The translations under genes and the position numbers were made by a program. 64,000 bases of DNA from Peribacillus saganii. Lineage in GTDB: Bacteria; Bacillota; Bacilli; Bacillales; DSM-1321. Below the pieces are notes generated by a model. It saw nothing but the letters and a program-made list of their open reading frames with translations. It did no database searches and was not told the DNA's origin. Below are positions 52,920-61,848 of this stretch, piece after piece (position 1 is the first letter of the stretch; every line of letters starts with the position of its first letter). The DNA lies in NCBI RefSeq assembly GCF_003429095.1, contig NZ_QVTE01000034.1, forward strand, positions 1 through 64,000. Reading direction: 5' to 3'.

Positions 52920-54011
52920 CTATAATCTCTTATCCTTCCAGAAATTCACCGTAAAATGCTCCTCAGGGTTATAGGTTTCCAATGAATAGCCAGCTTTTTT
53001 GATTACATCAATTATAATTGGCAATGTATTAATGGTTCCTTCTACATCATGAAGTAAAATAACCACTCGATCCTGGTTTTTATATGTTTCTAATCCAGAC
53101 TTCACTTTTTTTATAATTTCACTAGGGTTATTTTTGTGATATTTCCAATCCAGTGTGTCAATATCCCAATCCCACATTTTAAAATTGCTGCTAACTAATC
53201 CGTTCCGAAACGGAGCAGTCATAAATGGTTTACTTCCATACGGAACTCTCACCAAACGGCTGTTCAAATTAGTTAATGAATATAATGTTTTTCGTGTTTG
53301 ATCCATTTCCGCCACAACGTTTTTCGGATTTCCATACAATTTATTTTTATCATGGCTGACACTATGCAACCCAACATAATGCCCGCTCTTTACAATCTGT
53401 TTTACAAACTGAGGGTATTGTTTCATATTCGGTTCAACAAGAAAAAAAGTTGCTTTCGCATTCTTTTCAGCTAAAATTTTCAGGAGCTTCGCTGTATGCG
53501 CCCTTGGGCCATCATCAAACGTTAGATATACCTTTTTTGCAGCAGCCTTATGGAGTGTCTTAATAAATTGACCATTACTATATTTGTGGTTTCCATCTAC
53601 CAGACGGACAATTCTTTCATCAGAAAGATAATAGACTCTGTAACCCAGATACTCGGAAACCAGTCTGATTGGAATATATGTTATTTCGTCTTTTTCTACA
53701 ACCTCACCCTTAAAGCTGTTATTGCCTAACTGTAAGGTACCATTATATAAATCAATGCTAACCGTAATGTTTCCCTTTTTAATCGTGGCCGTTTTAGAAA
53801 TGCTGTTATTCTGAATCATTGCCCCTGTTATTTTGACAAAATCATCCCAGGCGATATATGCCCTTCCATTCATTATCATGGAGCCATGTTTTATGTCAGT
53901 ACAGATTCTATCATTAACGGCAACTCTCACTTTTGTTTCTGCTTGGGCGGCTTGCACATTTTCTGGCCAAAATAAAATGAATAGTATTCCTAAAAACCAC
54001 AGATATTTCAT
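52920..54011 (-). CDS. Secreted polysaccharide deacetylase with copper-amine-oxidase-like N-terminal domain
   Basis: This 363-residue secreted enzyme has a signal peptide (residues 1-20, 'VQAAQA') and a copper-amine-oxidase-like N-terminal domain, about residues 35-140 ('INGRAY..WDDF', 'YIPIRLVSEYLGYRVYYLSDE'), a presumed wall-binding module. A NodB deacetylase domain follows: 'KKVYLTFDDGPRAHT' (Asp pair), 'YVGLHSVSHDKN' (metal His), 'RLVRVPYGSKPF' and 'VVILLHDVEG'. It likely deacetylates peptidoglycan or another GlcNAc polymer, as PdaA/PdaC-type enzymes do. The ATG at 54011 follows GTGGAG; a GTG at 54023 is the alternative start. Independent transcription is suggested by gaps on both sides. 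Confidence 0.9.
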   Translation of the reverse strand: MKYLWFLGILFILFWPENVQAAQAETKVRVAVNDRICTDIKHGSMIMNGRAYIAWDDFVKITGAMIQNNSISKTATIKKGNITVSIDLYNGTLQLGNNSFKGEVVEKDEITYIPIRLVSEYLGYRVYYLSDERIVRLVDGNHKYSNGQFIKTLHKAAAKKVYLTFDDGPRAHTAKLLKILAEKNAKATFFLVEPNMKQYPQFVKQIVKSGHYVGLHSVSHDKNKLYGNPKNVVAEMDQTRKTLYSLTNLNSRLVRVPYGSKPFMTAPFRNGLVSSNFKMWDWDIDTLDWKYHKNNPSEIIKKVKSGLETYKNQDRVVILLHDVEGTINTLPIIIDVIKKAGYSLETYNPEEHFTVNFWKDKRL

Positions 54012-54239
54012 ACACTTCTCCACAAACTCAACCCCTCAGCATATTGTTTAAAAGGAATGATTAGTAGTAGAAATATATGTTGGGTTTTATTTACTATTCC
54101 AAAAAGAGAATGATAAAAGGAAGTTTATTAGTCTATCATCTTGGGCTTATAGCCAAGAGTTCCCTTAGTTTTTTTGTAATGATATGGAACACCGATTATT
54201 AAAACTTTCAAAAAGCAGATTTGGATATTATGATTAGAT

Positions 54240-54266
54240 AAGCCTCACAGCATTGGAGGCAGCCTT
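54240..54266 (-). terminator. Possible terminator of galU
   Basis: On the minus strand GCCTC, a 9-base loop and GAGGC form a short stem within a few bases of the galU stop, followed by TTATC. Weak. Confidence 0.4.
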
Positions 54267-54267
54267 T

Positions 54268-55158
54268 TCATTCTACAGGTTTCAGTTTCTTATGATTGAA
54301 TAATTGTTTCTCGAGCAGGCGCAGGACACCCTCCCTCAAATCTTCACGGTCAAGAGCAAAATCAATCGTGGTTTCAATAAAGCCTAATTTTTCACCCACA
54401 TCGTAACGATTTCCTTCAAATTTATATGCGAAAACACGCTGAATGGTATTGAGACGTTCAATGGCATCCGTTAGTTGAATTTCTCCGCCTTTTCCTTTTT
54501 TCTTTTCCTCCAAATAACGGAATATTTCTGGCGTTAAAATGTAGCGGCCTACAATCCCCAAGTTAGAAGGAGCTTCATTTACCTTTGGCTTTTCAACGAA
54601 TTGCTTTACTTGCATCAAGCGTGATGAAGTGCTGACAGGATCAATGACACCATAACGATACGTTTCTTCCATCGGTATTTCCTGAACGCCAATAATACTT
54701 GAAAAGGTTTCATTATACTGCTCAATAAGCTGAAGCATACAGGGCTTCTCGCTTTTTACGATATCATCGCCCAATAACACCCCAAACGGTTCATCGCCAA
54801 TAAACTTTCGGGCACACCAAACAGCATGCCCCAGACCCAGCGGCTCCTTCTGGCGGATGTAATGAATATCAACAGAAGAAGATGCCTTTACCTTTTCAAG
54901 AATTTCAAACTTCTCGTTCTCCATCAGGTTGGCTTCCAATTCAAAAGCATGATCAAAATGATCCTCAATGGCGCGCTTTCCTTTTCCAGTCACAATGATG
55001 ATGTCTTCAATTCCGGAAGCAACCGCCTCCTCGACTATATACTGAATTGTCGGCTTATCCACTATTGGGAGCATTTCCTTGGGCATTGCCTTCGTCGCAG
55101 GCAAAAAACGTGTTCCCAACCCAGCCGCAGGAATAATTACTTTTCTTACTTTTTTCAA
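54268..55158 (-). CDS. galU: UTP-glucose-1-phosphate uridylyltransferase
   Basis: This 296-residue cytoplasmic enzyme makes UDP-glucose from UTP and glucose-1-phosphate. The nucleotidyltransferase signature '[22 protein letters not shown]' is at residues 11-32, with '[13 protein letters not shown]', '[14 protein letters not shown]', 'LLGDDI' and 'VEKPK'. The start is TTG after GGGGG. UDP-glucose feeds teichoic acid glucosylation, glycolipid and polysaccharide synthesis; B. subtilis has this enzyme as GtaB. Its presence among wall genes suggests a surface-polymer supply role. Confidence 0.96.
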   Translation of the reverse strand: MKKVRKVIIPAAGLGTRFLPATKAMPKEMLPIVDKPTIQYIVEEAVASGIEDIIIVTGKGKRAIEDHFDHAFELEANLMENEKFEILEKVKASSSVDIHYIRQKEPLGLGHAVWCARKFIGDEPFGVLLGDDIVKSEKPCMLQLIEQYNETFSSIIGVQEIPMEETYRYGVIDPVSTSSRLMQVKQFVEKPKVNEAPSNLGIVGRYILTPEIFRYLEEKKKGKGGEIQLTDAIERLNTIQRVFAYKFEGNRYDVGEKLGFIETTIDFALDREDLREGVLRLLEKQLFNHKKLKPVE

Positions 55159-55305
55159 ACATTATCCCCCTTTCAAAACCGCATAATTACAGGAGTTCAT
55201 ATCTAATTTATGGGGTTCTTCAAAAGGTTAGAAGGGGTTTTGCAAACAATCACGTTTGTATTTACTAAATCTTCTTCGGCCAATGCTGCCTAGAACCTGT
55301 TGTTT

Positions 55306-55347
55306 AATCAAACGATTGATTAGTATGATTTAATCAATCGTTTGATT
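55306..55347. repeat. 17-bp perfect inverted repeat
   Basis: AATCAAACGATTGATTA and its exact complement flank the 8-base GTATGATT. The arms themselves are semi-palindromic (AATCAATCGTTTGATT), like TetR-family operators. It lies between galU and the nuclease terminator, about 150 bases upstream of the galU start. No tetR-type gene is in the window. Confidence 0.75.
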
Positions 55348-55356
55348 GAAAAAGAA

Positions 55357-55397
55357 AAAAGTGCCGGGATTCCCATATTATAGGGAATCCCGGCACC
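55357..55397 (-). terminator. Terminator of the extracellular nuclease gene
   Basis: GTGCCGGGATTCCC and GGGAATCCCGGCAC form a perfect 14-bp stem with a short AT loop, followed on the minus strand by TTTTTTC, directly after the stop. Confidence 0.95.
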
Positions 55398-55402
55398 TTC
55401 GA

Positions 55403-58400
55403 TTAGGCAGACTTCTTGTTTTTAGAAGCAAAAGGTGAATCCATTTCTTCACCTTCAGAGTTATAAAATGTAATCGCAGAAGTATCCACGTTTTTCTTCA
55501 CCTTCCACAGCTGTATGTTTTCTGCACCTCTTATTTCTTTTACATTTTTGCTCTCAATCACCACTTCTTTCACTTCGGCACCGGTGAAATCTATAACAGA
55601 ATTTTTTGAAGATGGGGTAATAATGACTCTAGTATCCTTTAACCCTTCCCCTTTCAATGCTGCTGTTGATTTCATAAGATAGATGCCATCTTTTATAGTT
55701 GAAGTGCTGTCCATGCTGACTAATGCATTGTCCTCTTTTATTTTTAATTTGCCAGCTGTGTAGCCACTAAGATTGTACACCTTGTCGTATTTTGGTTCTT
55801 CGATTTTATTCAAGCTCATTTGAATCAGTACCGGGTCATGGTCGCTTGCCCGTCCGTGCTCTTCCATAAACCCTGAGTTGATATGAACAATATCCACTTC
55901 AGTATTCGCTGCCAGGTTATTTGATACTAAAATATGATCCAGTACCTGGGCATTTCCTTGATAGTTGTAAGTATACCGCTGATCTGCCGGAACTTTTTCA
56001 ATCATATTTGTTAGTTCGTTTCCTTTTAATGTTTGTAGAGGATTGGAGAATTCGAAGTCATTAAAGTCACCGAGCAGAACGATATTCGCATTTGGATCCT
56101 TTTCTTTTACATCTTTTACAAAGCTGTTGACGATTTCTGCAATCTTCATACGCTGTACTTCACTTTGTAACACTGGCGGCTGAACCTTCCCAAATAACGG
56201 CTGGTCACCGCCTTTGGAGTTAAAGTGGTTCGCAACAACGATAATATTCTTTCCATTAAACTCGAACTGTGCTGCCAGAGGCTTGCGGGATGAATTGAAA
56301 GCGGCATTCGTCGGATCGATTCGGCCCGGGTTCAATGTAAGCTTCCCATTTTCAAAACTAACTGCGTCGGTTGCTGTTCCCTTTTTTCCAGGCACAAGTG
56401 TTACTCTGTCCTGTTTATAAAGGAAGCCAACACGGATATTTCCTCCCGGTGCTCCGCCATCCTGCTTGTCCAATGGTGCTATATCCGTATATAGGTAATC
56501 TGCTCCGCCAAGCGCTTTAATTTTTGCAATTAACGTTTCAAAGCTTTGGCTTGCATCCGTATTGCCGCTGTCTGTCTGGCCATCATTATCCTGAACCTCC
56601 GTCAGTCCGATAATATCAGGCTGCTTCAGGTTATTGACAATGGCCTCAGCCAAATTGGTTACCTTGGCATCCGGTGTTTTCGTTGAAAAATTCTCCACGT
56701 TATAAGAAGCGATCGTCAGCTTATCAGCAGCTGCTGAAATTGTCGTTGTCTCACGTGTATTAGCACCTTCCACAAGCTGCGGCAGATCCGCTTTATTGCT
56801 GAGAACCTTAAAGTTGCTGTAGCCATAGCTGACAACACCCTTAATCGATCCCGCAAAACTGTCACCCATTTTTGCCACAAAGCTCTCATCATTCATATCA
56901 ATCGTAATCCGTTCCGGGTTGAAGTCTGTTTCGGTAATCCTTAGGCCGCCTGCATCCGTATTGGTATCGAAATTTCCAGGAACCACAATGACTTCTCCGT
57001 ATTTCTGTGGTGCTACTATCTTTGCATTGTCCACTTGAACCAGCATGCCTTCCAGACTTTCAAAAAAGTCGATTCCGTCTTGTTCGGGTTCAAATGTTGA
57101 TAACCCATCATTATCAATAACCTCAGCAGGAGGAATCCGATCCTGTCCAATCACTACCGGAGCAGGGAGCGTCTGTCCGCTGGCTGTAGCCATAATGGCG
57201 GTTGCATTAATTTCAGTTACCGGCAAATCAGTTTGCTGTTTTTCAGCATAGCCTTCCAGCACATACTCCTTCACTTGTCCGCTTACTTTCACTGCATCGC
57301 CCACTTTTACACCATGAGGCCTTTTATAGACTAAAATTCCTTCAGATGTTTTTTCATCATTATCAGACTGAGTATCCTGCATATAGAAGTTATTTGCATC
57401 TACAACCTTCGTTACAACGCCCTCAATGTCTGCTACATTTATGCCTTCATAAGGAGAATAATGAGCAGCCGCCTGAATGTCATGAATGCGGACAACATCC
57501 TTTTGAATGATATAATTGAAAGTTGAAACATCAGTAGCGGTTAGCCCTTCTTTTACAGCAATGGCCTTTATTACAGTGTCCTTCGAAATTTCAATTGGAC
57601 CTCCGTAAACCTGGCTGCTGGTTGTAGGATTCGTGTTATCGGTTGTGTAATAGATAGTTGCACCTGCAGTTGGGGCTGCTAGCGTTACTTTATCACCTGC
57701 TTTGATAAGACCCGCCCCAGGCGTTGCAGTGATACGCTGCACCTTGCTGGAATCTTCGATAATGTCGCTCGCATCTCTCGGAATCAGCTGATACACACTT
57801 TTGTATGCTCCAAGCACCCCTGTGATCGAATCATAGCTTGTATCCACGGAAAGCAATGACGCATCCTGGGGGCGAATCTGGAATGACGTTCCGTTGGCGT
57901 CCTTAGCTGTGTAGTTCCCGCCTGCAAGGGATTCAACAGTAACCTTTTTTACAGTTACAAGGGTTGCTTCTTTGTTTTCCTGAAGATCGGCCGCTGTTAA
58001 TTCTTGTGCAGCAGGCACCTCCGCTTTTTCAATCACTGTTACATTGCTAGCCTGCACTTCCAATTCCAGAAGTGAATTGTAATCTGCAATTTTACCTGAA
58101 GCCTGCACTCTATCTCCAGGCGCAACGTTTAAGTTGCTGCCATATAAAACAATACCTGCTGTATCGTCCTGGATATAAACCGTATTTCCGAAAACAGCCG
58201 TCACGATTCCGGAGGTAAGAGCTGAATGACCGACCGGGAGTTCCCTCACTTCGGCAATCGTTTGTTTTTGCAAAACAGAATACTCAAATGTCGTTACTTC
58301 ACTATCTTCCAGGCCAAGTGTTGAGGCAAAAGCCTTTATGGTGATTGCGTTATCGATCGTAATGGGTGCAATGTATTGACGGCTTTCCTTTGTGGGAGCG

Positions 58401-58957
58401 GTGCCATCTGTTGTGTAAAAAATAGCGGCACCTTCAGTGGCAGTGGATAATATAACACTGGTGCCTTCAGCTACAGGTCCGGCTCCCGGGTTAGCAGTTA
58501 CTGACTGGACCTTTGTCGGGTCATTTTCTTGCACAAATGTATAAGCGGTTGGTGACTTTAATCCAGGAACAGTAAAATATTTTTCCAGGCTGCCCGTGAT
58601 TTGAATCTTTTTACCCAGGTTTTCAGGATTTGTTTTTAAATTAAGTTCTGTCCTGATGGGTCCTGTTGGAAGCTGCACCGGAATGATCTTTGTTTTATCC
58701 GTTTCATTTGGATCATCCGCTAAGGCGAGATTCGTTTCGACAGTAAATGGTGCTTTATGGGCGTAGGATGCAGTGCCACCACTTCCTCCTGTGGTAACCC
58801 CCACAATATACCCCTCTACAGTTGCAGTTCCCGTATTAGCCGCTATAGCCTGTGCAACTGAAATGGGTTCCGTAGCATTTGCGGCACTAAATGGAGCAAA
58901 AAGGCTGATTATCATGGTAAAAATCAATGCCAAACTGAAAGATTTTCTTTTCCGCAC
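55403..58957 (-). CDS. Very large secreted nuclease (ExeM/NucH-type endonuclease/exonuclease/phosphatase)
   Basis: This 1184-residue secreted protein starts at a GTG at 58957 with GGGAGAGG upstream; a longer TTG frame has no ribosome site. After the signal peptide come an OB-fold domain (DUF6359-like, about 25-145), a chitobiase C-terminal-like beta domain ('AIFYTTDGTAPTKESRQY'), an OB-fold, another such domain ('TIYYTTDNTNPTTSSQVY'), another OB-fold (about 500-720) and an endonuclease/exonuclease/phosphatase domain (about 745-1040). The last has 'LTIASYNVENFS', 'DIIGLTEVQDNDG', 'VVANHFNSKGG', 'VLLGDFNDFE', 'LDHILVSN' and 'SDHDPVLIQ'. A roughly 120-residue beta C-terminus ends it. ExeM-type enzymes degrade extracellular DNA for nutrition or biofilm dispersal. 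Confidence 0.93.
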   Translation of the reverse strand: MRKRKSFSLALIFTMIISLFAPFSAANATEPISVAQAIAANTGTATVEGYIVGVTTGGSGGTASYAHKAPFTVETNLALADDPNETDKTKIIPVQLPTGPIRTELNLKTNPENLGKKIQITGSLEKYFTVPGLKSPTAYTFVQENDPTKVQSVTANPGAGPVAEGTSVILSTATEGAAIFYTTDGTAPTKESRQYIAPITIDNAITIKAFASTLGLEDSEVTTFEYSVLQKQTIAEVRELPVGHSALTSGIVTAVFGNTVYIQDDTAGIVLYGSNLNVAPGDRVQASGKIADYNSLLELEVQASNVTVIEKAEVPAAQELTAADLQENKEATLVTVKKVTVESLAGGNYTAKDANGTSFQIRPQDASLLSVDTSYDSITGVLGAYKSVYQLIPRDASDIIEDSSKVQRITATPGAGLIKAGDKVTLAAPTAGATIYYTTDNTNPTTSSQVYGGPIEISKDTVIKAIAVKEGLTATDVSTFNYIIQKDVVRIHDIQAAAHYSPYEGINVADIEGVVTKVVDANNFYMQDTQSDNDEKTSEGILVYKRPHGVKVGDAVKVSGQVKEYVLEGYAEKQQTDLPVTEINATAIMATASGQTLPAPVVIGQDRIPPAEVIDNDGLSTFEPEQDGIDFFESLEGMLVQVDNAKIVAPQKYGEVIVVPGNFDTNTDAGGLRITETDFNPERITIDMNDESFVAKMGDSFAGSIKGVVSYGYSNFKVLSNKADLPQLVEGANTRETTTISAAADKLTIASYNVENFSTKTPDAKVTNLAEAIVNNLKQPDIIGLTEVQDNDGQTDSGNTDASQSFETLIAKIKALGGADYLYTDIAPLDKQDGGAPGGNIRVGFLYKQDRVTLVPGKKGTATDAVSFENGKLTLNPGRIDPTNAAFNSSRKPLAAQFEFNGKNIIVVANHFNSKGGDQPLFGKVQPPVLQSEVQRMKIAEIVNSFVKDVKEKDPNANIVLLGDFNDFEFSNPLQTLKGNELTNMIEKVPADQRYTYNYQGNAQVLDHILVSNNLAANTEVDIVHINSGFMEEHGRASDHDPVLIQMSLNKIEEPKYDKVYNLSGYTAGKLKIKEDNALVSMDSTSTIKDGIYLMKSTAALKGEGLKDTRVIITPSSKNSVIDFTGAEVKEVVIESKNVKEIRGAENIQLWKVKKNVDTSAITFYNSEGEEMDSPFASKNKKSA

Positions 58958-59020
58958 TGTTAACCTCTCCCTTTGTATAATTTTGCAGATCCTATATCCA
59001 TGCAAAAGCGCAACCAACAA

Positions 59021-59091
59021 AATTATTTCGCCGTTTTAAGGACTTTTGGCCAATATCATAATTATTTTTGCCAAATTTTAATTATTTGGCC
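59021..59091. repeat. Degenerate 20-bp intergenic repeat upstream of the nuclease gene
   Basis: Four cores of the form ATTATTTNGCC end at 59032, 59051, 59072 and 59091, so the spacing is 19-21 bases. They closely resemble the units at 50150-50242. Confidence 0.65.
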
Positions 59092-59286
59092 GGATTCACA
59101 TTTTGGTCAAACTACAAATCCAGCTTCACTTGAATTATCGCCTCCTTACTAGTAATAATTAGTACTCTACTAAATAATTGAAACACACCTTCCTACAGTA
59201 TTACATTAAGTTATTGTTAAAATTTTACAGTTAAAGAGACCTATGAACATATACCCATCAAGACTAATAGACCGGTAAAATAGAAG

Positions 59287-59324
59287 AAAAAGCTGTCCGG
59301 CATGGTTAAGCTGGACAGCTTTTT
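59287..59324. terminator. Orphan terminator-like hairpin between divergent genes
   Basis: AAAAGCTGTCC, a 16-base loop and GGACAGCTTTT with flanking A and T tracts form a strong bidirectional hairpin. The nuclease gene diverges leftwards and the XRE gene rightwards, so no coding transcript obviously ends here. The rest of the 580-base gap (58958-59539) holds the 20-bp repeat and no gene. Confidence 0.75.
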
Positions 59325-59539
59325 CAAAAGACTTTGATTATTAACGAACTTCTATTCTCCAGAATCCTGTATTAAAATAGTTCAAAATAAAGATTAATAT
59401 ATTACCAACACCGGTAAATGACTGAGCAGTTTAAAGAAAAGTTACAACTTCTGCTTAAAGCAAAGTAAATAAAATGTAAAAAATGTCGATACTAGTAAAA
59501 AAAGGATATTAGGATAAACAACTTTTAGGAGTGTCGGCA

Positions 59540-59782
59540 ATGGATATAAAGCTAATGGTAGGTCAGAATGTGAAGAGAACAAGAGAACACAACGATATGT
59601 CTCAAACGAAATTAGCAAATATTCTTAGTGTAACGCGTGCTTCGGTAGGAAATATGGAAAATGGCAGACAGAATATCAGCTTGGAAATTTTACATAAATT
59701 GTCCATAGCCTTTAATGTACCTATAACTTGTTTTTTTGATGGTTGTGAAAATAGTTCCGAAAATCATTCTCAAATAAGCTAA
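59540..59782 (+). CDS. Small XRE-family transcriptional regulator
   Basis: This 80-residue single-domain HTH_3 protein has 'VGQNVKRTREHNDMSQTKLANILSVTRASVGNMENGRQNISLEILHKLSIAFNVPI', a complete Cro/CI-type five-helix fold with the recognition helix around 'TRASVGNMENG'. The C-terminus is a short polar tail with one cysteine. AGGAG lies 8 bases before the ATG at 59540; a GTG at 59531 overlaps that ribosome site and is unlikely. Its target is unknown; it may act on the neighbouring nuclease or propeller genes. Confidence 0.9.
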   Translation: MDIKLMVGQNVKRTREHNDMSQTKLANILSVTRASVGNMENGRQNISLEILHKLSIAFNVPITCFFDGCENSSENHSQIS

Positions 59783-59862
59783 ACAAATAAATGAAGGAAT
59801 AAGTTTGTTCCAATCAGGTTGAGCATATCGTATATACCACTTCTAATTTCTCGACAGCATGA

Positions 59863-59888
59863 AGGCACTTCTCCTCTGAGAAGTGCCT
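59863..59888. terminator. Terminator hairpin after the PQQ-like gene
   Basis: AGGCACTTCTC and GAGAAGTGCCT form a perfect 11-bp stem with a 4-base loop, between the convergent XRE and propeller genes. The T tracts are short on both sides. Confidence 0.75.
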
Positions 59889-59898
59889 CCTGTTATTC

Positions 59899-61497
59899 CT
59901 ATCTTATGCCAACACTATGAAAAGCTCCGCCTCTTGTTGCGACAATAATCTGCTGCCCCACCACAATTGGGGAGGCTTCAATGTTGGCTCCTAAATTAAT
60001 TTTGGTAACTACCTTCCCAAGTTGATTTATGAGATATAAATTACCCACCGAATCTCCTTGTACAAGAAACGCCTTTTGATTCGAAGTATAGACTGCGACT
60101 GTAGATGACCAGGCGTAATTTGGAAGCTGCAGCCGCCATTTTTCTTTTCCGGTTTTTGTATCAAGGCTGATCAGTAATCCGCCATTAATCGTTTTATATC
60201 TGGAAATATTGTAGATAACCTGCCCTGCCAATGGGCCTTTGCCTACAATAGGTGTCCCTAAAACTCCGCCATTCACCGGATTTTCTCCTTTAACAGAAAA
60301 GCCAGGAATCTTCTTTTCCCACATTACCTTGCCGTTCAGCCCGTTCAATTTTTGTAATCGGGCATAGCCCTTTGTGCCTTGCTTATCAATCTCTGAGCCG
60401 GTATACAAGAAAGGCACCCCGCCCGATTCTTCAATTACCAGGCTGGCATCTGTATCATCATATGCCGGGTTCGCCCAGATTGGACGCTTTTTGATTAAAT
60501 CCAGTGCCTGTATCCCGCCGCCATTATCGGCAAAATAAGCTATGTTCTTATAAACAGATATGGAATTCTCTATGCCCGGATAGGCATTCTTCTGCTGTTT
60601 ATAACGATATTTTGTTGTAACCGGTGATATTTTTATCCTTTTATTTGTCGGGTCATAGTTTGTGAATAGTTTTATCAAACATACGAGGCCATTTTCCCCG
60701 CCTACCACCATGCTATCATCTTCCCGGTTAATCAGCGGAGAACTGTCGAATGCTCCCCAGCCGCGGAATGCGAAGGAATCCATTCCAGGGATAAAAGCCA
60801 GCAAGGATTGGTCTATTAAACTATAAATTCTAAAGCCGATTTTACCCGTTTGCGGAATCCCCTGCCCTACATAAAGCAGCGGATAACCGCGTGGGTCAAG
60901 AGCAACGCTTCCCTTGATGGGATTATGTATATCGATAGGCTTTCTTGTCTGCTTGCCTGTCGAAGGATCCAGGAAATAGACCTTGCCATCCAAAGATCCG
61001 TACATCAATTCTTTGAAACTGGCTTTCTTTTTATATTCCGGATAAACATTCATAATTTGCTGTTCTCGCTTGTTCCACTCAATCACACTCGGCTGTCCGG
61101 TCCAGCCTGCCCCTCCTCCCCATCTTGGTGAGGAAGATGTGCGAAAGGACCAGCTTTTCCTCAATTTCCCTTCTTTGATAATAGGGGTTCCCATCACAGC
61201 ACTGTTGCGGGCAGGTCCGCCCCTGAACGTTAAAATACCATTTACTGTTTGAAATTGTGCTGGAAACGGTTTTGTGGCGACTCTAGCTTTGTTACTAAAT
61301 GCGAAAGCAACACTTTTACTGCTGGGAAGTGGGTTAATGTGAACCGGGTCCCACTTTTTGTTTTCGATTGCTGCGGCACTCGCTTTAACGCTATCTTTAG
61401 GTGAAGGAGCAAAAATAATATTAGCTCCTATAGGATAAAACAATGAAAACAGGATAATACACAAAGAAAGGTAAATTTTCATTAAAACTCTCATCAT
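59899..61497 (-). CDS. Secreted PQQ-like beta-propeller protein
   Basis: This 532-residue secreted protein has a signal peptide (residues about 5-30). From about residue 75 it shows repeated WD/PQQ-type blades: 'LMYGSLDGKVYFLDPSTGKQ', 'GIQALDLIKKRPIWANP', 'LNGLNGKVMWEKKIPGF', 'GLLISLDTKTGKEKWRLQLP' and 'ASPIVVGQQIIVATRGG'. The 'G..Y.LD..TGK..W' pattern marks a seven- or eight-blade quinoprotein-like propeller, but no active-site cysteine pair or calcium site is evident. Such proteins without enzyme motifs often act as scaffolds in wall assembly. Function unknown. AAGGAATG precedes the first of two ATG codons. Confidence 0.85.
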   Translation of the reverse strand: MMRVLMKIYLSLCIILFSLFYPIGANIIFAPSPKDSVKASAAAIENKKWDPVHINPLPSSKSVAFAFSNKARVATKPFPAQFQTVNGILTFRGGPARNSAVMGTPIIKEGKLRKSWSFRTSSSPRWGGGAGWTGQPSVIEWNKREQQIMNVYPEYKKKASFKELMYGSLDGKVYFLDPSTGKQTRKPIDIHNPIKGSVALDPRGYPLLYVGQGIPQTGKIGFRIYSLIDQSLLAFIPGMDSFAFRGWGAFDSSPLINREDDSMVVGGENGLVCLIKLFTNYDPTNKRIKISPVTTKYRYKQQKNAYPGIENSISVYKNIAYFADNGGGIQALDLIKKRPIWANPAYDDTDASLVIEESGGVPFLYTGSEIDKQGTKGYARLQKLNGLNGKVMWEKKIPGFSVKGENPVNGGVLGTPIVGKGPLAGQVIYNISRYKTINGGLLISLDTKTGKEKWRLQLPNYAWSSTVAVYTSNQKAFLVQGDSVGNLYLINQLGKVVTKINLGANIEASPIVVGQQIIVATRGGAFHSVGIR

Positions 61498-61848
61498 TGG
61501 TTCATTCCTTCTATAGTTTACTGATTATAAAAATATAACATGAACCTGGAAGCAAACTAATAAAAATCGTTCAACACATTCCCACATTCTTAATAAGATA
61601 CTGTCGATTTTTCTAACAAGAAAAACCCATTGCAGCTAAGTTCTGCAACGGGCTACTCACCACTTTATTATATTGACTAGCTAGTAAGGCTAAACATTCT
61701 TAGGAATATATTTATCCATATAATATGTGAAAATAACTTACTGTGAACGTAAAAAGACAGATAGCATATGTAAGCCCTTTTCCATTTCAACTACACATAC
61801 GATTAAAGACAATTCATTCGAAAAATGATCGGTCATGTAAAGCACCGG
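61498..61848. other. Gap between the PQQ-like and SGNH genes
   Basis: This 351-base AT-rich stretch contains only the terminator at 61621-61653. A frame at 61743-61955 overlaps the SGNH gene antisense and has no ribosome site. Confidence 0.5.
61621..61653 (-). terminator. Terminator, probably of the SGNH hydrolase gene
   Basis: On the minus strand CCCGTTGCAG, a 7-base loop and CTGCAATGGG are followed by TTTTT. It lies about 200 bases beyond the SGNH stop codon, with no intervening gene, so it probably ends that transcript. Confidence 0.75.
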
